This document shows, piece after piece, positions 9,673-18,587 of a stretch of 64,000 nucleotides of DNA. Position 1 is the stretch's first letter. Each line of letters begins with the position of its first letter. The notes under the pieces are model-generated. The model ran no database searches, had not been told where the DNA came from, and saw nothing but the letters and a program-made list of their open reading frames with translations. Source of the stretch: Roseovarius dicentrarchi (GTDB lineage Bacteria > Pseudomonadota > Alphaproteobacteria > Rhodobacterales > Rhodobacteraceae); NCBI RefSeq assembly GCF_003316635.1, contig NZ_QNQP01000018.1, positions 1 to 64,000 on the forward strand, given 5' to 3'. The translations under genes and the position numbers were made by a program.

Positions 9673-12008
9673 TGGACCTGACCCCGCTCGGTCTCGCCAT
9701 CCACATCTGTCGCGCGGTGTTTTTCATATTCGGTGTCGGCAAGATCATCGACCACCTGGCGCAAGGCCTCCGTGTTGGCCGTCGCTGCATCCGATTGCAG
9801 ATAGACCTTGGCGACATAGAGCCGGTCGAGACGGTCCTCGAGAACCTTTTCCAGCGCATCGGCATCGCCGGATGTGAGCCGCTCGAGTTGGCGAACGTCC
9901 AGCACCCGCGCGATCTCGGTTCGGAAAGCGTCCCGCTCCGCCTCGGTCTCGAAGGGCGCGGACAACTCCCCCGCCCGCTCATGGTCCAGGACACGCGCAA
10001 TCTCGTCTGCAAGGCGGTCGGTACGGGCAGACTGCGGCGCAGTTTCATCGCGGGTCGCGAGGATGTCGTCGCGCGTGCCAGAACCGAGCCCCTCGCGCAT
10101 CTCGGTTTCGCGGCGGACCTGATTGATGGCCTCCGTGTCCCGGATCTCGACGACGGCCGCATAGGTCGCGCCGAGACCACGGGCAAGGTGGGACGGCATG
10201 TCCGGATAGCGCGCTCGTAAGTCATCCGTGACAGCATCTGCAACGGGCGTGCGGACGTCGCGTCCCTCCATGATCCGGTCGACCTCACTGGTGATCTCGC
10301 TGGCGCGGGCCGCATCGGTAATGGTCTCCCTGTAAGGCTCAGACCGGTCAATCACATCGCCAGGGCGTGCGAGCAGATCCGGGTGTGCCTCGAGATATGC
10401 GCGCTGCTCGGTCTCGATCCGGCGCTCCGCCCTTGAGACAACCTCCCAGTCCCGATCCTCGATCTGCTGCGCGGTCAGGCCGTCTGCGCGCATCTCCTGA
10501 CGGATTGTCCCTTCCATCGCCCGGACCGCGTCCTCATGATAATGGAACTGCTCGCTGACCGGTTCCGCTTCCATGACACCATCCCGGCGCAGCACGTTCT
10601 CCCGCTCCAAGAGCGTGCCAAGTTCGACGTGCACATCGTTGAGAATGTCGCGCGCCTGTTCCAGATCGGCGCGGCGTTCGAGGTTCAGATCGCGCGCCTC
10701 AGCCACTTTGGAGAGATCATTGGCGATCCATTGATGCTCGAGCGCTGCATTTGAGGCGCCCGTCTCGATCCGGGCCACCACTTCCGATGTGCTGATCCCG
10801 GTGCCCCGTAGTGCCGCGTCAATGCGCGATCTCAGGTCGGGCTCGGCCAGTCGCTCGCGCTGGCTGGCGTCAATATTGGCTTCGGAATAGATCCCGCCCT
10901 CCGAGGGGGTCTCTGACAGCGTGGATGATCGCAAACCGAGAGGCTGCATGTGCTGGACCTGCGTCTGGATCTCGATAAGGCGTTTTTCCAGCACGGGACG
11001 TTCCGCGTCAGACTTCTCGGCGATCATGCCCTGCACCCGCGCGAGCTTTTCCGCATAGAGGCTTCTCAGATCCTCGAAGCTTTGATCCTCGGCCATATAC
11101 ACATCTCCTGTTCGGTCCATCTGTCCGCCATGCGCCAGCACCTCGCCCGCGCGGAAGAGTGCCGCCGCAATATCCTCGCGGGCCTCCCGGGAGGCCTCCG
11201 CAGCAAGTGAATGGTAGACGGTTCTGGTGTTGGCGATCTCCGCCAGCGTCCGGGTCAGGTCCTGCCCCACGCGTTCGCGCTCGCGGGGCGCGCGCCCCTC
11301 TTCTTTCGCGGCATAAACCTCGCTGGTGCGGGCTGGGTAATGCACGACGCCGCGCTCCACCCGCCGCGTGGCCTCCAGGCGCACACCATACTTCTCCGCC
11401 TCTTCGACCATGGCGAGGCGGAAGTCGTCATAGTTGAAGCGATGGTTGCGCCCCAGAAAGAAGAACTCGCCTTCCTGCGAGCGGCGGTTCAGCACCAGAT
11501 GCGCATGCGGGTGATCGCGGTCCTCATGCACCGCGATGATGTAGTCGAAATGCCCCTTATCAGTCTGGAAGAACCGCTCGGCCACGTCCGTCGCGATGTC
11601 GCGCACATCCTCGCCCCGCGTGCCGATGGGGAAGGACATGAGCATATGGGTCGTCTGTCCGAGCTTGGGTTTGAAGCCCGCATCCCACCGCTTGGCAAAG
11701 CGCTCGGTCAGATCCTTGATGTCACCCGCCTCGAGCTTCGCCTTGCCATCCAAGAACCCGCTGGAGTCGACGATATGGGTAGACTTGGTGGTAAGGTAGT
11801 CGAGCTGGTTTGCAAGCTGCGATTTGGTATGCGTCCCCCCGCCCCGGATCGCCTTGAAGACCGCTGGCCGATGCCCTGCTGCCGCGCGCGTAAGCTGGGT
11901 CTGCTTGGCCACGTGCAGCCCTTGCATCGAGCCCCGGACGCGGCTCCAGCCATCCCGGAAGACCTCGCCCGTGACGGCATGGACGGCATCATTCAGCCGC
12001 ATGGGCAA
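9669..12008 (-). CDS. Conjugative relaxase (VirD2-like, MobP type)
   Basis: 779 residues. The N-terminal ~250 residues form the nicking domain: candidate nucleophile Tyr71 in QLDYLTTK, His121 in TTHMLMSFP, and the metal-binding triad motif HEDRDHPHAHL at 161-171. This domain cuts and covalently binds the transferred strand at oriT. The remaining ~500 residues are charged and helical, likely including the transfer signal read by the coupling protein. It overlaps the coupling-protein gene at its 3' end and the MobC-like gene at its 5' end, forming a three-gene mobilization operon. Confidence 0.92.
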   Translation of the reverse strand: MPMRLNDAVHAVTGEVFRDGWSRVRGSMQGLHVAKQTQLTRAAAGHRPAVFKAIRGGGTHTKSQLANQLDYLTTKSTHIVDSSGFLDGKAKLEAGDIKDLTERFAKRWDAGFKPKLGQTTHMLMSFPIGTRGEDVRDIATDVAERFFQTDKGHFDYIIAVHEDRDHPHAHLVLNRRSQEGEFFFLGRNHRFNYDDFRLAMVEEAEKYGVRLEATRRVERGVVHYPARTSEVYAAKEEGRAPRERERVGQDLTRTLAEIANTRTVYHSLAAEASREAREDIAAALFRAGEVLAHGGQMDRTGDVYMAEDQSFEDLRSLYAEKLARVQGMIAEKSDAERPVLEKRLIEIQTQVQHMQPLGLRSSTLSETPSEGGIYSEANIDASQRERLAEPDLRSRIDAALRGTGISTSEVVARIETGASNAALEHQWIANDLSKVAEARDLNLERRADLEQARDILNDVHVELGTLLERENVLRRDGVMEAEPVSEQFHYHEDAVRAMEGTIRQEMRADGLTAQQIEDRDWEVVSRAERRIETEQRAYLEAHPDLLARPGDVIDRSEPYRETITDAARASEITSEVDRIMEGRDVRTPVADAVTDDLRARYPDMPSHLARGLGATYAAVVEIRDTEAINQVRRETEMREGLGSGTRDDILATRDETAPQSARTDRLADEIARVLDHERAGELSAPFETEAERDAFRTEIARVLDVRQLERLTSGDADALEKVLEDRLDRLYVAKVYLQSDAATANTEALRQVVDDLADTEYEKHRATDVDGETERGQVH

Positions 12009-12582
12009 ACTCCCTCAGCGCGGCCGTGGCCTGCAGTTGCATCCCATCGCGACGGCGGCGCAGAAGCAGATCGATCTCGTCAGCGGAATCCAGAATGTAC
12101 CGCGCCAGCCCGCGCATCTGCGCAAGGCGCAATTCGGTAAACTCGGCACTCGCGCCCCCCACGGCCCCCTGCTCCCGCCGGTTGGCCCGCGTCATCTGCT
12201 TGGCGATCTGCGCGACCCCATTACCGACCTCGTGCAGAGAGGCGCGGTAGCGCGCCATCTCTGCTGCCATCTGCGCGTCCGGAACGAACACCCCGCCTGC
12301 CGCCTGAATGAGCCGCCGCAGCCCCTCGGCACGGCTCTCGATCCCGGCCTCGGCCAGCACCTCGTCGAACGCCGCAAGCTCCGCAGCCGTGACCTTCACA
12401 GTGACCGCTGAGACCGGAATTGCGGCATCCGTCTGGCGTTCGGCATCGGCTTTGAGCGTGTACTGGATCGCCCGCACCGACACGCCAAACCGTTCCGCAA
12501 GCACTGAAGTGGAAACGCCTTCCGCAGCTTCGCGAACGATCTCCATGCGGTCCGCATCTGTGAGACGTTTTGAGCGCGACAT
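11989..12582 (-). CDS. Mobilization accessory protein (MobC/VirD1-like)
   Basis: 197 residues. An N-terminal helix-turn-helix (residues ~7-45, LAERFGVSVRAIQYTLKA) is followed by a MobC-like region (VTAAELAAFDEVLAEAGI, LRRLIQAAGG, EVGNGVAQIAKQMTRANR). Proteins of this type bind oriT and help the relaxase open the strands. Its start at 12582 has AGGGGG upstream; it overlaps the relaxase start by 20 bases. The HTH suggests autoregulation of the operon from the adjacent oriT-like region. Confidence 0.8.
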   Translation of the reverse strand: MSRSKRLTDADRMEIVREAAEGVSTSVLAERFGVSVRAIQYTLKADAERQTDAAIPVSAVTVKVTAAELAAFDEVLAEAGIESRAEGLRRLIQAAGGVFVPDAQMAAEMARYRASLHEVGNGVAQIAKQMTRANRREQGAVGGASAEFTELRLAQMRGLARYILDSADEIDLLLRRRRDGMQLQATAALREFAHAAE

Positions 12583-13084
12583 GCGAAGAAAGACCCCCTA
12601 TTTCCTGCCACCTTCCACCAAGGCTGCCCCTACCTTACGATAATATACCTAGCTGTCAATTATATACTTACGTCGCATTCAGGCTCAGGCAGCCTTGGTG
12701 TCCGCTTCACGCCGCGGCCCGCAGGGACGCGGCTCTGCCGCCCTCACCACCGGGCGACCCACCTGTCCTAGGGGTCCCGTCCACAAGCCCCGCCGACAGA
12801 GCGGACAGGCAGGGTCAAGGAGGGCCAGATTTGGGCTACCAAATCTCTGCCGCAAAAACCGGGAGGCCTTGGCCGATAGGTTTTTGTGGATGGCCCCCTT
12901 GAGGCTGACTGGCCGGTCTGTCGCGGCCTGATCATTCCGGGCGGAGTGCGTCCGTTGAACGCGCAGGGACCGGCACCAAGGCGAGGTCGCTGCCGGCGAT
13001 CACCCGCGCCGGTGACGGCATCCCTGGTACAGGCATCGGGCCGCCCCAAGATCGTCCTGGGGCGGCCCATCCTCGTCAGAGGAT
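12583..13084. other. Candidate oriT / mobilization promoter region
   Basis: About 500 bases without a convincing gene directly upstream of the mobilization operon. It contains an AT-rich patch at 12635-12672 (likely mob promoter), a perfect stem AGATTTGG-GCTA-CCAAATCT at 12827-12846, and a nested stem CAAAAACC ... GGTTTTTG at 12853-12886 enclosing GGCC-TT-GGCC. Inverted repeats next to relaxase and accessory genes are the usual architecture of oriT; the nic site itself cannot be named from sequence alone. Confidence 0.5.
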
Positions 13085-13291
13085 TTAGTCCTGGGGATCT
13101 TTCGCGCTCGGCGGGAACATCACCAGCTCCGAGACCGCGACCGGGAAGTCGAGCTTGAGGCTGAAGAACTCCGAGCCGTCCCCGTTGCGGGTGTTGCGGA
13201 ACATCGCGCCCACGCGCTGAAAACGGGTGCGCTCCTGGCCATCGGTGTCGGTGAACTTGACGGGGACGGTGGCGACGTAGTGGTGGGTCAT
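13085..13291 (-). CDS. Small conserved hypothetical protein
   Basis: 68 residues with a strong AAGGAG ribosome site before the ATG at 13291. The sequence (VATVPVKFTDTDGQERTRF, then GSEFFSLKLDFPVAVSELVMFPPS) predicts an all-beta small protein. I recall similar proteins on Rhodobacteraceae plasmids next to conjugation genes, with no function assigned. It is separated from the mobilization operon by the oriT-like region and so would lie at the edge of the leading region. Confidence 0.65.
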   Translation of the reverse strand: MTHHYVATVPVKFTDTDGQERTRFQRVGAMFRNTRNGDGSEFFSLKLDFPVAVSELVMFPPSAKDPQD

Positions 13292-13650
13292 TTGGGTTAC
13301 TCCTTGTTGCGATGGGGATCACCCGGCGCGGGGGCAAGAGGCCCGGTCGCAAGCGCAAATGCGGAGGGTCCGCGGCTCCGCCGTGGAAGCCGTATTTGTG
13401 CTTGCCGAAGCGTGAGCTGAGGGCACGGACGGGCCGACCCCGTGCGATCCACATCGATGAGCAAAAAGGAGAGACCCAAATTTGTGCCGCCACTTTGCAG
13501 TCGCGTTCGCACCCGTCGATACCGGTCTGAGGTGGCTTGGTTCGTTCTGATCCAATGCATCTGGATAATGATCCGTCACGCGCACCACACAGCGGGACAG
13601 CGTTCAGCCGCGCGCGATGATCCGTCGTCTGTGTTGGGTGAGTGCCCCTG
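13292..13650. other. Gene-free interval
   Basis: No open frame here has convincing composition or a ribosome site. The strand holds several short overlapping frames that change phase. It contains upstream control sequence for the small gene ending at 13085; nothing else was recognised. Confidence 0.4.
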
Positions 13651-14727
13651 CTATCGGCACCAGGATTGAGGGGGTGGGGGACAGCTGGTGCGGCCACATC
13701 GGTATGGCACGGCCAAACCTTCAGCAATGAGCGTACTGCCCACGTCCCGACCGTCAACGAACAACGAGCCACAAAGCCGCCCGAAATTGCATCGATCGGT
13801 GCCTTCAGTCCCGGGCCGGCAGGAACAGGCCACGCGCTCAAATTCAATTGACGCCGCACCCCGCACCAATTGACCAAGACGCGCTGTTGCCTGTTCCCCG
13901 ACCTGGCGCTCTGCAGTGCAGGATGGTCTCCATGTCTCAGGCGCGTTAAACCCGACGAGACGCACGTTCGCTGTCATGCCTCGAATATCAATCGTATCAC
14001 CATCAATGATCCGCACATCGCTGGCTCGAAGCGACCGGTCTTGCGAGGCGGGTCGCTCTGCAGGTGGCGCGACCGGCGATAGGAAACTGGAAGACATCCA
14101 GCCCACTCCCAAGTTAGACCGAATTTGGGTCCATTGCCCTTCATCGCGAAGCATTTCGACGCGAGTCCCTTCGCTCAAGACGCCCATCACAGCGTTCGCG
14201 GTAGACGGCTCAGAACGTTGGTTGACACGTGTCCCTGTCACATAGACGTAAGTGGTGTTTGTCGTTTGCGATGTGGGAATTGCTGACGGACTGTAGGGCG
14301 TGGATCGTGAACTCGACGTCTCAAACAATGATCCAACCAACGCGAAGAACCCGACAGCGATCACCAACGGCACCATGATTTGGCGTTGAGCCTTGCGCAC
14401 GGCACGCCGAGGTGCGGTGATTGCGCGGCTCACGGAGATCGAACGGGGTCTCGCCTGAACGGCTCTGGGGCTGCGCTTTGGTGCTGGTTTCGAAGTGCCG
14501 TCGTCGGCAGCTGCCCTTGTCTGGGCCGGTTTTTCCCCTTCCAGTTTCAGGACTTTGTGCAGGCTGGCGTACTGAGCTTTGCTCAGACGCGTCTCCGTCC
14601 CGTGACGCTCAAACCGTTCAGCCATGTTTGTGAGAAAAGACACTTCCCAATCGTTTGCCTGCCCGGACCGCAAACGCGCATCAATGCGTGATTGGATCTC
14701 TTTGGTGCGTTCCGGAGAAAAAGGCAT
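13651..14727 (-). CDS. Membrane-anchored SH3 and staphylococcal-nuclease-like protein
   Basis: 358 residues if it starts at the ATG at 14727; no good ribosome site is visible and the frame is open further upstream. Order: helical N-terminus (SPERTKEIQSRIDARLRSG), basic proline-rich linker, one transmembrane helix at 118-134, bacterial SH3 domain at ~157-218 (VTGTRVNQRSEPS, VGWMSSSFLSP), thermonuclease domain at ~237-350 with DGDT (242-245), the RLVGFNAPE motif carrying the catalytic Arg and Glu, and a cysteine-rich ending. Such SNase-like proteins cut DNA or RNA in the periplasm; six or more cysteines in the nuclease part fit an oxidising compartment. Confidence 0.75.
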   Translation of the reverse strand: MPFSPERTKEIQSRIDARLRSGQANDWEVSFLTNMAERFERHGTETRLSKAQYASLHKVLKLEGEKPAQTRAAADDGTSKPAPKRSPRAVQARPRSISVSRAITAPRRAVRKAQRQIMVPLVIAVGFFALVGSLFETSSSRSTPYSPSAIPTSQTTNTTYVYVTGTRVNQRSEPSTANAVMGVLSEGTRVEMLRDEGQWTQIRSNLGVGWMSSSFLSPVAPPAERPASQDRSLRASDVRIIDGDTIDIRGMTANVRLVGFNAPETWRPSCTAERQVGEQATARLGQLVRGAASIEFERVACSCRPGTEGTDRCNFGRLCGSLFVDGRDVGSTLIAEGLAVPYRCGRTSCPPPPQSWCR

Positions 14728-14924
14728 CGAGGAAAAACCTGTTCGGGTGTTGAGCTGCGCAACAAATGTCTTCTGCCGCACGGCCACATTAAGCTGTGAT
14801 TGCATCGAGATACCATCCAGCCATTCCCAAAAACAGATTGACCGGATTGCGATCACCAAGCCTGTCGATGCCCGTTGCTGGAGCTCACTGCGATACCGCC
14901 GAGGTTCGCACACAACTGGGAAAA

Positions 14925-14953
14925 CAACGAAAGGGCCGCCCGAAGGCGACCCT
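14925..14953 (-). terminator. Rho-independent-type terminator after the DUF2493 gene
   Basis: On the minus strand AGGGTCGCC-TTCG-GGCGGCCCT forms a nine-pair stem (one G-T pair) with a stable TTCG loop, followed by TTCGTTGTTTT. It lies immediately after the stop of the DUF2493 gene. Confidence 0.7.
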
Positions 14954-14959
14954 CTCTCT

Positions 14960-15889
14960 TCAATCCTGCGACGCCTTCTTCGCCGGGTCCGCAACCCGCA
15001 TGACCGTCAGACCTTTCGCTTCCGCCTTCTGCCCGAGGTTCAGCGCGACCCCGTTGCCGCCGAAGAGTACAACCCCCGTCGCCGCGAACTTGTCGTCCAG
15101 CATTTCGTCGTTGCACTTGAACGGTGCCGCCCGCCCGTGCGCGGACCAGCGCGGATCGAAGCGCGCCTGCGCGACCCCGCGTGCCCGGGCCCACCGGGCC
15201 GCAATCATCTCCGCCCCGTGCTTGCCACCCTTGTGGCAGAGGAAAATCTCCTGGTTGCGGTTCTGCTTGATCCGTTCGCGAACCTTGTCGAGCGTGTTGA
15301 AGATCACATCAACATCGGTCCAGTCGGTGGCGCCTGAGACGATCAGGGGCACCCCCTCGACTTTCGACTTCTCGGCGGTTTCACGGTCGTGCTGCTCCAG
15401 GAGCTGCCGCGCCTCGAAGACCGCCCCGGTCTCTTGCGCCCGGACGCTTGCGCGCGACCCGGCTGCCGGGATGAAGGCGTGGCCCGTTTCGCTCTCGTAG
15501 CATTCCGCCGCCGCCTCGCTCATCACCTCGATGGCGCTGACGATCTCGCGCAGCTGCACAAAGCGCGCCTGCGCCTCTTCGAGCGCGGTCTCGGCGATCT
15601 CCGATCCGTCGTGGGATTTTGCCAGCGCGCCGATCTTGTCCGCGGTGCGGTCGACCTCCTTGCCGAGTGCCACCTTGCGGCGCTGCAGGATCGTCGCGAG
15701 CCCATGGGCCAGCGGTTCGATTTCGGCTTCAAGCCCGGTCCCGCGCAGCTGACCGAGCAAAGCCTCGAAGCTCTCGCGGATGATGTGGTCGGTCAGGACG
15801 TGATCCTCCGGGATCGGCAGGTGCGCGTCCTTCTCGGTCAGTCCGAAAAGCTCGATGGTCTCGTAGGTGTTTGCGTTGTCGTAAGCCAT
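14960..15889 (-). CDS. DUF2493-domain protein
   Basis: 309 residues from the ATG at 15889 (MAYDNANTYETIELFG). A helical N-terminal half (~1-180, rich in Glu and Ala, probably coiled coil) precedes a Rossmann-like DUF2493 (YspA/SLOG-related) domain in the last ~120 residues: PLIVSGATDWTDVDVIF, FLCHKGGKHGAEMIAARWA, VVLFGGNGVALNL. SLOG-type domains bind nucleotides or nucleotide-derived signals. These proteins are frequent on alphaproteobacterial plasmids near conjugation genes; function untested to my knowledge. Confidence 0.8.
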   Translation of the reverse strand: MAYDNANTYETIELFGLTEKDAHLPIPEDHVLTDHIIRESFEALLGQLRGTGLEAEIEPLAHGLATILQRRKVALGKEVDRTADKIGALAKSHDGSEIAETALEEAQARFVQLREIVSAIEVMSEAAAECYESETGHAFIPAAGSRASVRAQETGAVFEARQLLEQHDRETAEKSKVEGVPLIVSGATDWTDVDVIFNTLDKVRERIKQNRNQEIFLCHKGGKHGAEMIAARWARARGVAQARFDPRWSAHGRAAPFKCNDEMLDDKFAATGVVLFGGNGVALNLGQKAEAKGLTVMRVADPAKKASQD

Positions 15890-16661
15890 GTCTGGTCTCC
15901 AGTGTTCGTTTCCAAGGCCACCACGTGAGTGTGGGGGCATGGCCGAATGCCTGGTTTCCGAATCTGCCCGGGTCAGGGACGGCGCAGCCGCCGGCTTGCC
16001 GGGCGCAAAAGTTTTCCGAGCGCGGCACCCGACACATGCGCGCGCTCACGCACGGGACCGCGCCGCACCACAAGCGCCGCCCTCGCCGAAAAGTTTTGCG
16101 ATCCTTGACGCGGGCTGATTTGGGGGCCATCCGGAGGATATGCTTCCGCACTCATGTGTGTGTGTTTTGACGGTAGGTTTGCCCGACCCGAGCAGGCAAA
16201 CGGCCCGACCGGACGCGGAAGACGGATGGAGCGGCGGGATCGTTTTGCGCTCAAGCAAAACAGACCAGAGCGCAATCCGGCGGAGCAGCCAGGGAGGGAC
16301 GTGCTCGCGAGGCGGGCAAACCGGGGGCCTGGGTGCGACGCCGCGGTGAGGCCGCATGGCCGAATGCGCGACGGACCGAAGGGCCGTTCTCCCCTGCGAC
16401 ACGCGAAGCCGAGCTGGGGAGGCCGTAAGGCTCTGGCCACGGTTGATGTGCAGGGACTACGCTGCCGACTATAGGGATTGCTTGTCCAGGGATTCGACGT
16501 GATGAGCAAAGAACTGACTGTGGTGTAGCAAAATTGCGTCCGCAGAATCTGGCCAAAGTCGCAATTCACGACGCTTGGCTTTTACACCAGCAATGTGCGG
16601 AAGGAGCGGACAATGCTCCACGCCACTTGCATTTCTGCAACAAGCGTTTGAATGTACCGTT
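15890..16661. other. Long GC-rich gene-free interval
   Basis: About 770 bases with only short phase-shifting frames of arginine/proline-rich composition. A hairpin-capable stretch is present around 16178-16202 (GGTTTGCC ... GGCAAAC). It lies at the junction between conjugation-associated genes and the mod cargo, so it may be degenerate sequence left by recombination. Confidence 0.4.
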
Positions 16662-17033
16662 ATGAATGAAAATACCAAACGCCCTGTTCTCCGCATCCGC
16701 ATCGTCTTTGGCGATGAGGAAATGATCGGCCCGGGCAAGGCCGAACTCCTGGAGCGTATCGACCGGACAGGGTCGATCGCGGCTGCCGGTCGCGAAATGA
16801 GCATGAGCTACAAGCGTGCCTGGCAGCTGATCGGCACGTTGAACGCCATGTTCCGCGAGCCGCTTGTCGACAGCACCCGTGGCGGACCCGGTGGCGGCGG
16901 CGCGGTGCTGACTGAAGCGGGACGCACGGTCTTGAGGCTCTACAGGGCGTTTGAGACGGAGGCCGCAGCGGGCGGTGCCACGAGTCTGGATGCAATGCGG
17001 TCCATGCTGCGGGATATTCCCGAAGAAAAATAA
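16662..17033 (+). CDS. modE: ModE-type molybdate regulator, HTH domain only
   Basis: 123 residues from the ATG at 16662. The whole protein is the LysR-like winged HTH of ModE: LLERIDRTGSIAAAGREMSMSYKRAWQLI, then GGPGGGGAVLTEAGRTVLRLY. The two C-terminal Mop/TOBE molybdate-binding domains of classical ModE (about 260 residues) are absent and there is no frameshift, so this is a natural short form. How it senses molybdate is not evident; the ModC or the Mop-fused permease encoded downstream could supply the signal. It sits 64 bases upstream of modA with a palindromic operator between. Confidence 0.85.
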   Translation: MNENTKRPVLRIRIVFGDEEMIGPGKAELLERIDRTGSIAAAGREMSMSYKRAWQLIGTLNAMFREPLVDSTRGGPGGGGAVLTEAGRTVLRLYRAFETEAAAGGATSLDAMRSMLRDIPEEK

Positions 17034-17060
17034 CGCTTGCCATCAAAGCGATCTTCCTGC

Positions 17061-17082
17061 GATATGTTTCATCAAACATATC
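17061..17082. promoter_or_regulatory. Palindromic operator between modE and modA
   Basis: Perfect inverted repeat GATATGTTT-CATC-AAACATATC (nine-base arms, four-base spacer), 16 bases upstream of modA. ModE operators are AT-rich palindromes with TAT/ATA half-sites, so this is the likely binding site of the ModE protein encoded just upstream. Confidence 0.7.
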
Positions 17083-17097
17083 AGCAGGGAGATACTC

Positions 17098-17877
17098 ATG
17101 CGGACGTTCCTTTCACGCCGGCCTTTTGTCGCGGCGCTCACGGCTCTGGCCCTCGTTTCAAGCCCCTTGCGTGCAGCGGCGGACGAAGTGACCGTCTTCG
17201 CCGCAGCCAGCCTGACCGACGCGCTTGGCGTCGTCGGAGAGGCGTGGATGGCCGAAACCGGTAACACCGCGATCTTCTCTTTCGCCGGATCCTCGGCGTT
17301 GGCCCGCCAGATCCAGGAAGGCGCGCCGGCCGATATCTTCATCTCCGCCAGCGTGTCGTGGATGGACGAGGTCGAAGGCTCGGGCGACCTGCGAGACGGT
17401 ACGCGCCGCGACATCCTGGGCAATACGCTGGTGCTGATCGCGCACGGCCAAGACGCCGCCCCCGTGACGATTGATGCGGACCTCGATCTGGCGGGAATGC
17501 TGGGCGACGAACGGCTGGCCATGGCGCTGGTCGATTCCGTGCCCGCCGGCGTCTACGGCAAGGCCGCGCTGACCGCGCTCGGGCTGTGGGACAGCGTCGA
17601 GCCACTGGTCGCGCAGGCCGACAACGTGCGCGCGGCGTTGGCCTTTGTCGCGCAGAACGAGGCACCCTATGGCATCGTCTATGCCACCGACGCTGCGGTG
17701 CAGGACGATGTTAGCATCGTCGGTACCTTTCCGGCCGGAACGCACGATCCGATCACCTATCCCGCCGCGATCACCGCGCAGGCCACCAGCGGCCAGGCGC
17801 AGGCCTTTCTCGACTACCTGTCGTCCGGCGCGGCCCGCGCCATCTGGGAGGAGTATGGTTTTACGGTCCTGAACTGA
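17098..17877 (+). CDS. modA: Molybdate ABC transporter substrate-binding protein
   Basis: 259 residues from the ATG at 17098 (CAGGGAG upstream). Signal peptide of ~27 residues ending LRAAADE. The mature protein shows the ModA fold: VFAAASLTDALGVVGEAW, the oxyanion-binding FAGSSALARQIQEGAPADIF with the key serine pair, and VAQNEAPYGIVYATDA. It binds molybdate (or tungstate) in the periplasm and delivers it to ModB. The stop overlaps modB by one base (TGATG), so translation is coupled. Confidence 0.95.
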   Translation: MRTFLSRRPFVAALTALALVSSPLRAAADEVTVFAAASLTDALGVVGEAWMAETGNTAIFSFAGSSALARQIQEGAPADIFISASVSWMDEVEGSGDLRDGTRRDILGNTLVLIAHGQDAAPVTIDADLDLAGMLGDERLAMALVDSVPAGVYGKAALTALGLWDSVEPLVAQADNVRAALAFVAQNEAPYGIVYATDAAVQDDVSIVGTFPAGTHDPITYPAAITAQATSGQAQAFLDYLSSGAARAIWEEYGFTVLN

Positions 17878-18587
17878 TGTGGGAGACGGTGGCAAGCTGG
17901 CTTGGACCGGACGAATGGCAGGCGGTGCGCCTGTCGATCCAGGTTTCTTTATGGGCGACGCTGACCAGCCTGCCGCTCGGTATCTTCATCGCCTATGCGC
18001 TGGCGCGATGGGAATTTCCGGGCAAGCAGGTGTTGAACGGGATCGTACATCTGCCGCTGATCCTGCCGCCCGTCGTGACCGGCTACCTGTTGCTTCTGAC
18101 CTTCGGGAGGCGGGGCACCGTAGGGCAGTTTCTGGACCAGTGGTTCGGGATTGTGCTGTCCTTCCGCTGGACGGGGGCCGCTTTGGCGGCCGCGATCATG
18201 GCGTTTCCGCTGATGGTGCGCGCGATCCGGCTGGCAATCGAGGCTGTCGACCCGAAGCTGGAAGCGGCCGCCAGCACACTCGGGGCGTCGAAGCCTTGGG
18301 TGTTCGTCACCGTCACATTGCCTTTGATCCTGCCGGGCGTGATTGCCGGGGCGATCCTCGCTTTCGCCAAGGCGATTGGCGAATTCGGGGCCACCATCAC
18401 CTTCGTGTCGAACATCCCAGGCCAGACCCAGACCATCCCCTCGGCGATCTACGCGTTCCTTCAGGTGCCGGGAGGTGAGGAGGCGGCAAGTCGCCTCGTG
18501 ATCGTGGCTGTCGTGATCGCCATGGCCGCGCTGCTGCTGTCGGAGTTCGTCGCCCGGCGCGTGGCGAACGTGGTGGCCGGGTCATGA
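17877..18587 (+). CDS. modB: Molybdate ABC transporter permease
   Basis: 236 residues with five to six hydrophobic segments. The cytoplasmic EAA loop that docks onto ModC is present (EAAASTLGASKPWVFVTVTLPLILPG). Forms the dimeric membrane channel. Overlaps modA at its start and modC (ATGA) at its end. Confidence 0.95.
   Translation: MWETVASWLGPDEWQAVRLSIQVSLWATLTSLPLGIFIAYALARWEFPGKQVLNGIVHLPLILPPVVTGYLLLLTFGRRGTVGQFLDQWFGIVLSFRWTGAALAAAIMAFPLMVRAIRLAIEAVDPKLEAAASTLGASKPWVFVTVTLPLILPGVIAGAILAFAKAIGEFGATITFVSNIPGQTQTIPSAIYAFLQVPGGEEAASRLVIVAVVIAMAALLLSEFVARRVANVVAGS

Noticed and set aside
8197-9681. Plus-strand open frame of 494 codons opposite the coupling-protein gene
   Set aside because: It is the antisense of a clear VirD4 gene; composition rich in H, R and G and no recognisable domain.
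8966-10351. Minus-strand 461-codon frame spanning the relaxase/coupling-protein junction
   Set aside because: Out of phase with both real genes and rich in R, S and P; a frame shadow, not a fusion protein.
12768-13877. Long minus-strand open frame of 369 codons
   Set aside because: Arginine/proline-rich composition without a domain, and it covers the oriT-like region and a small gene with a good ribosome site in another frame; a GC-rich chance frame.
16154-16474. Short plus-strand frame between the DUF2493 and modE genes
   Set aside because: No ribosome site, arginine-rich, and no neighbour logic; treated as non-coding.
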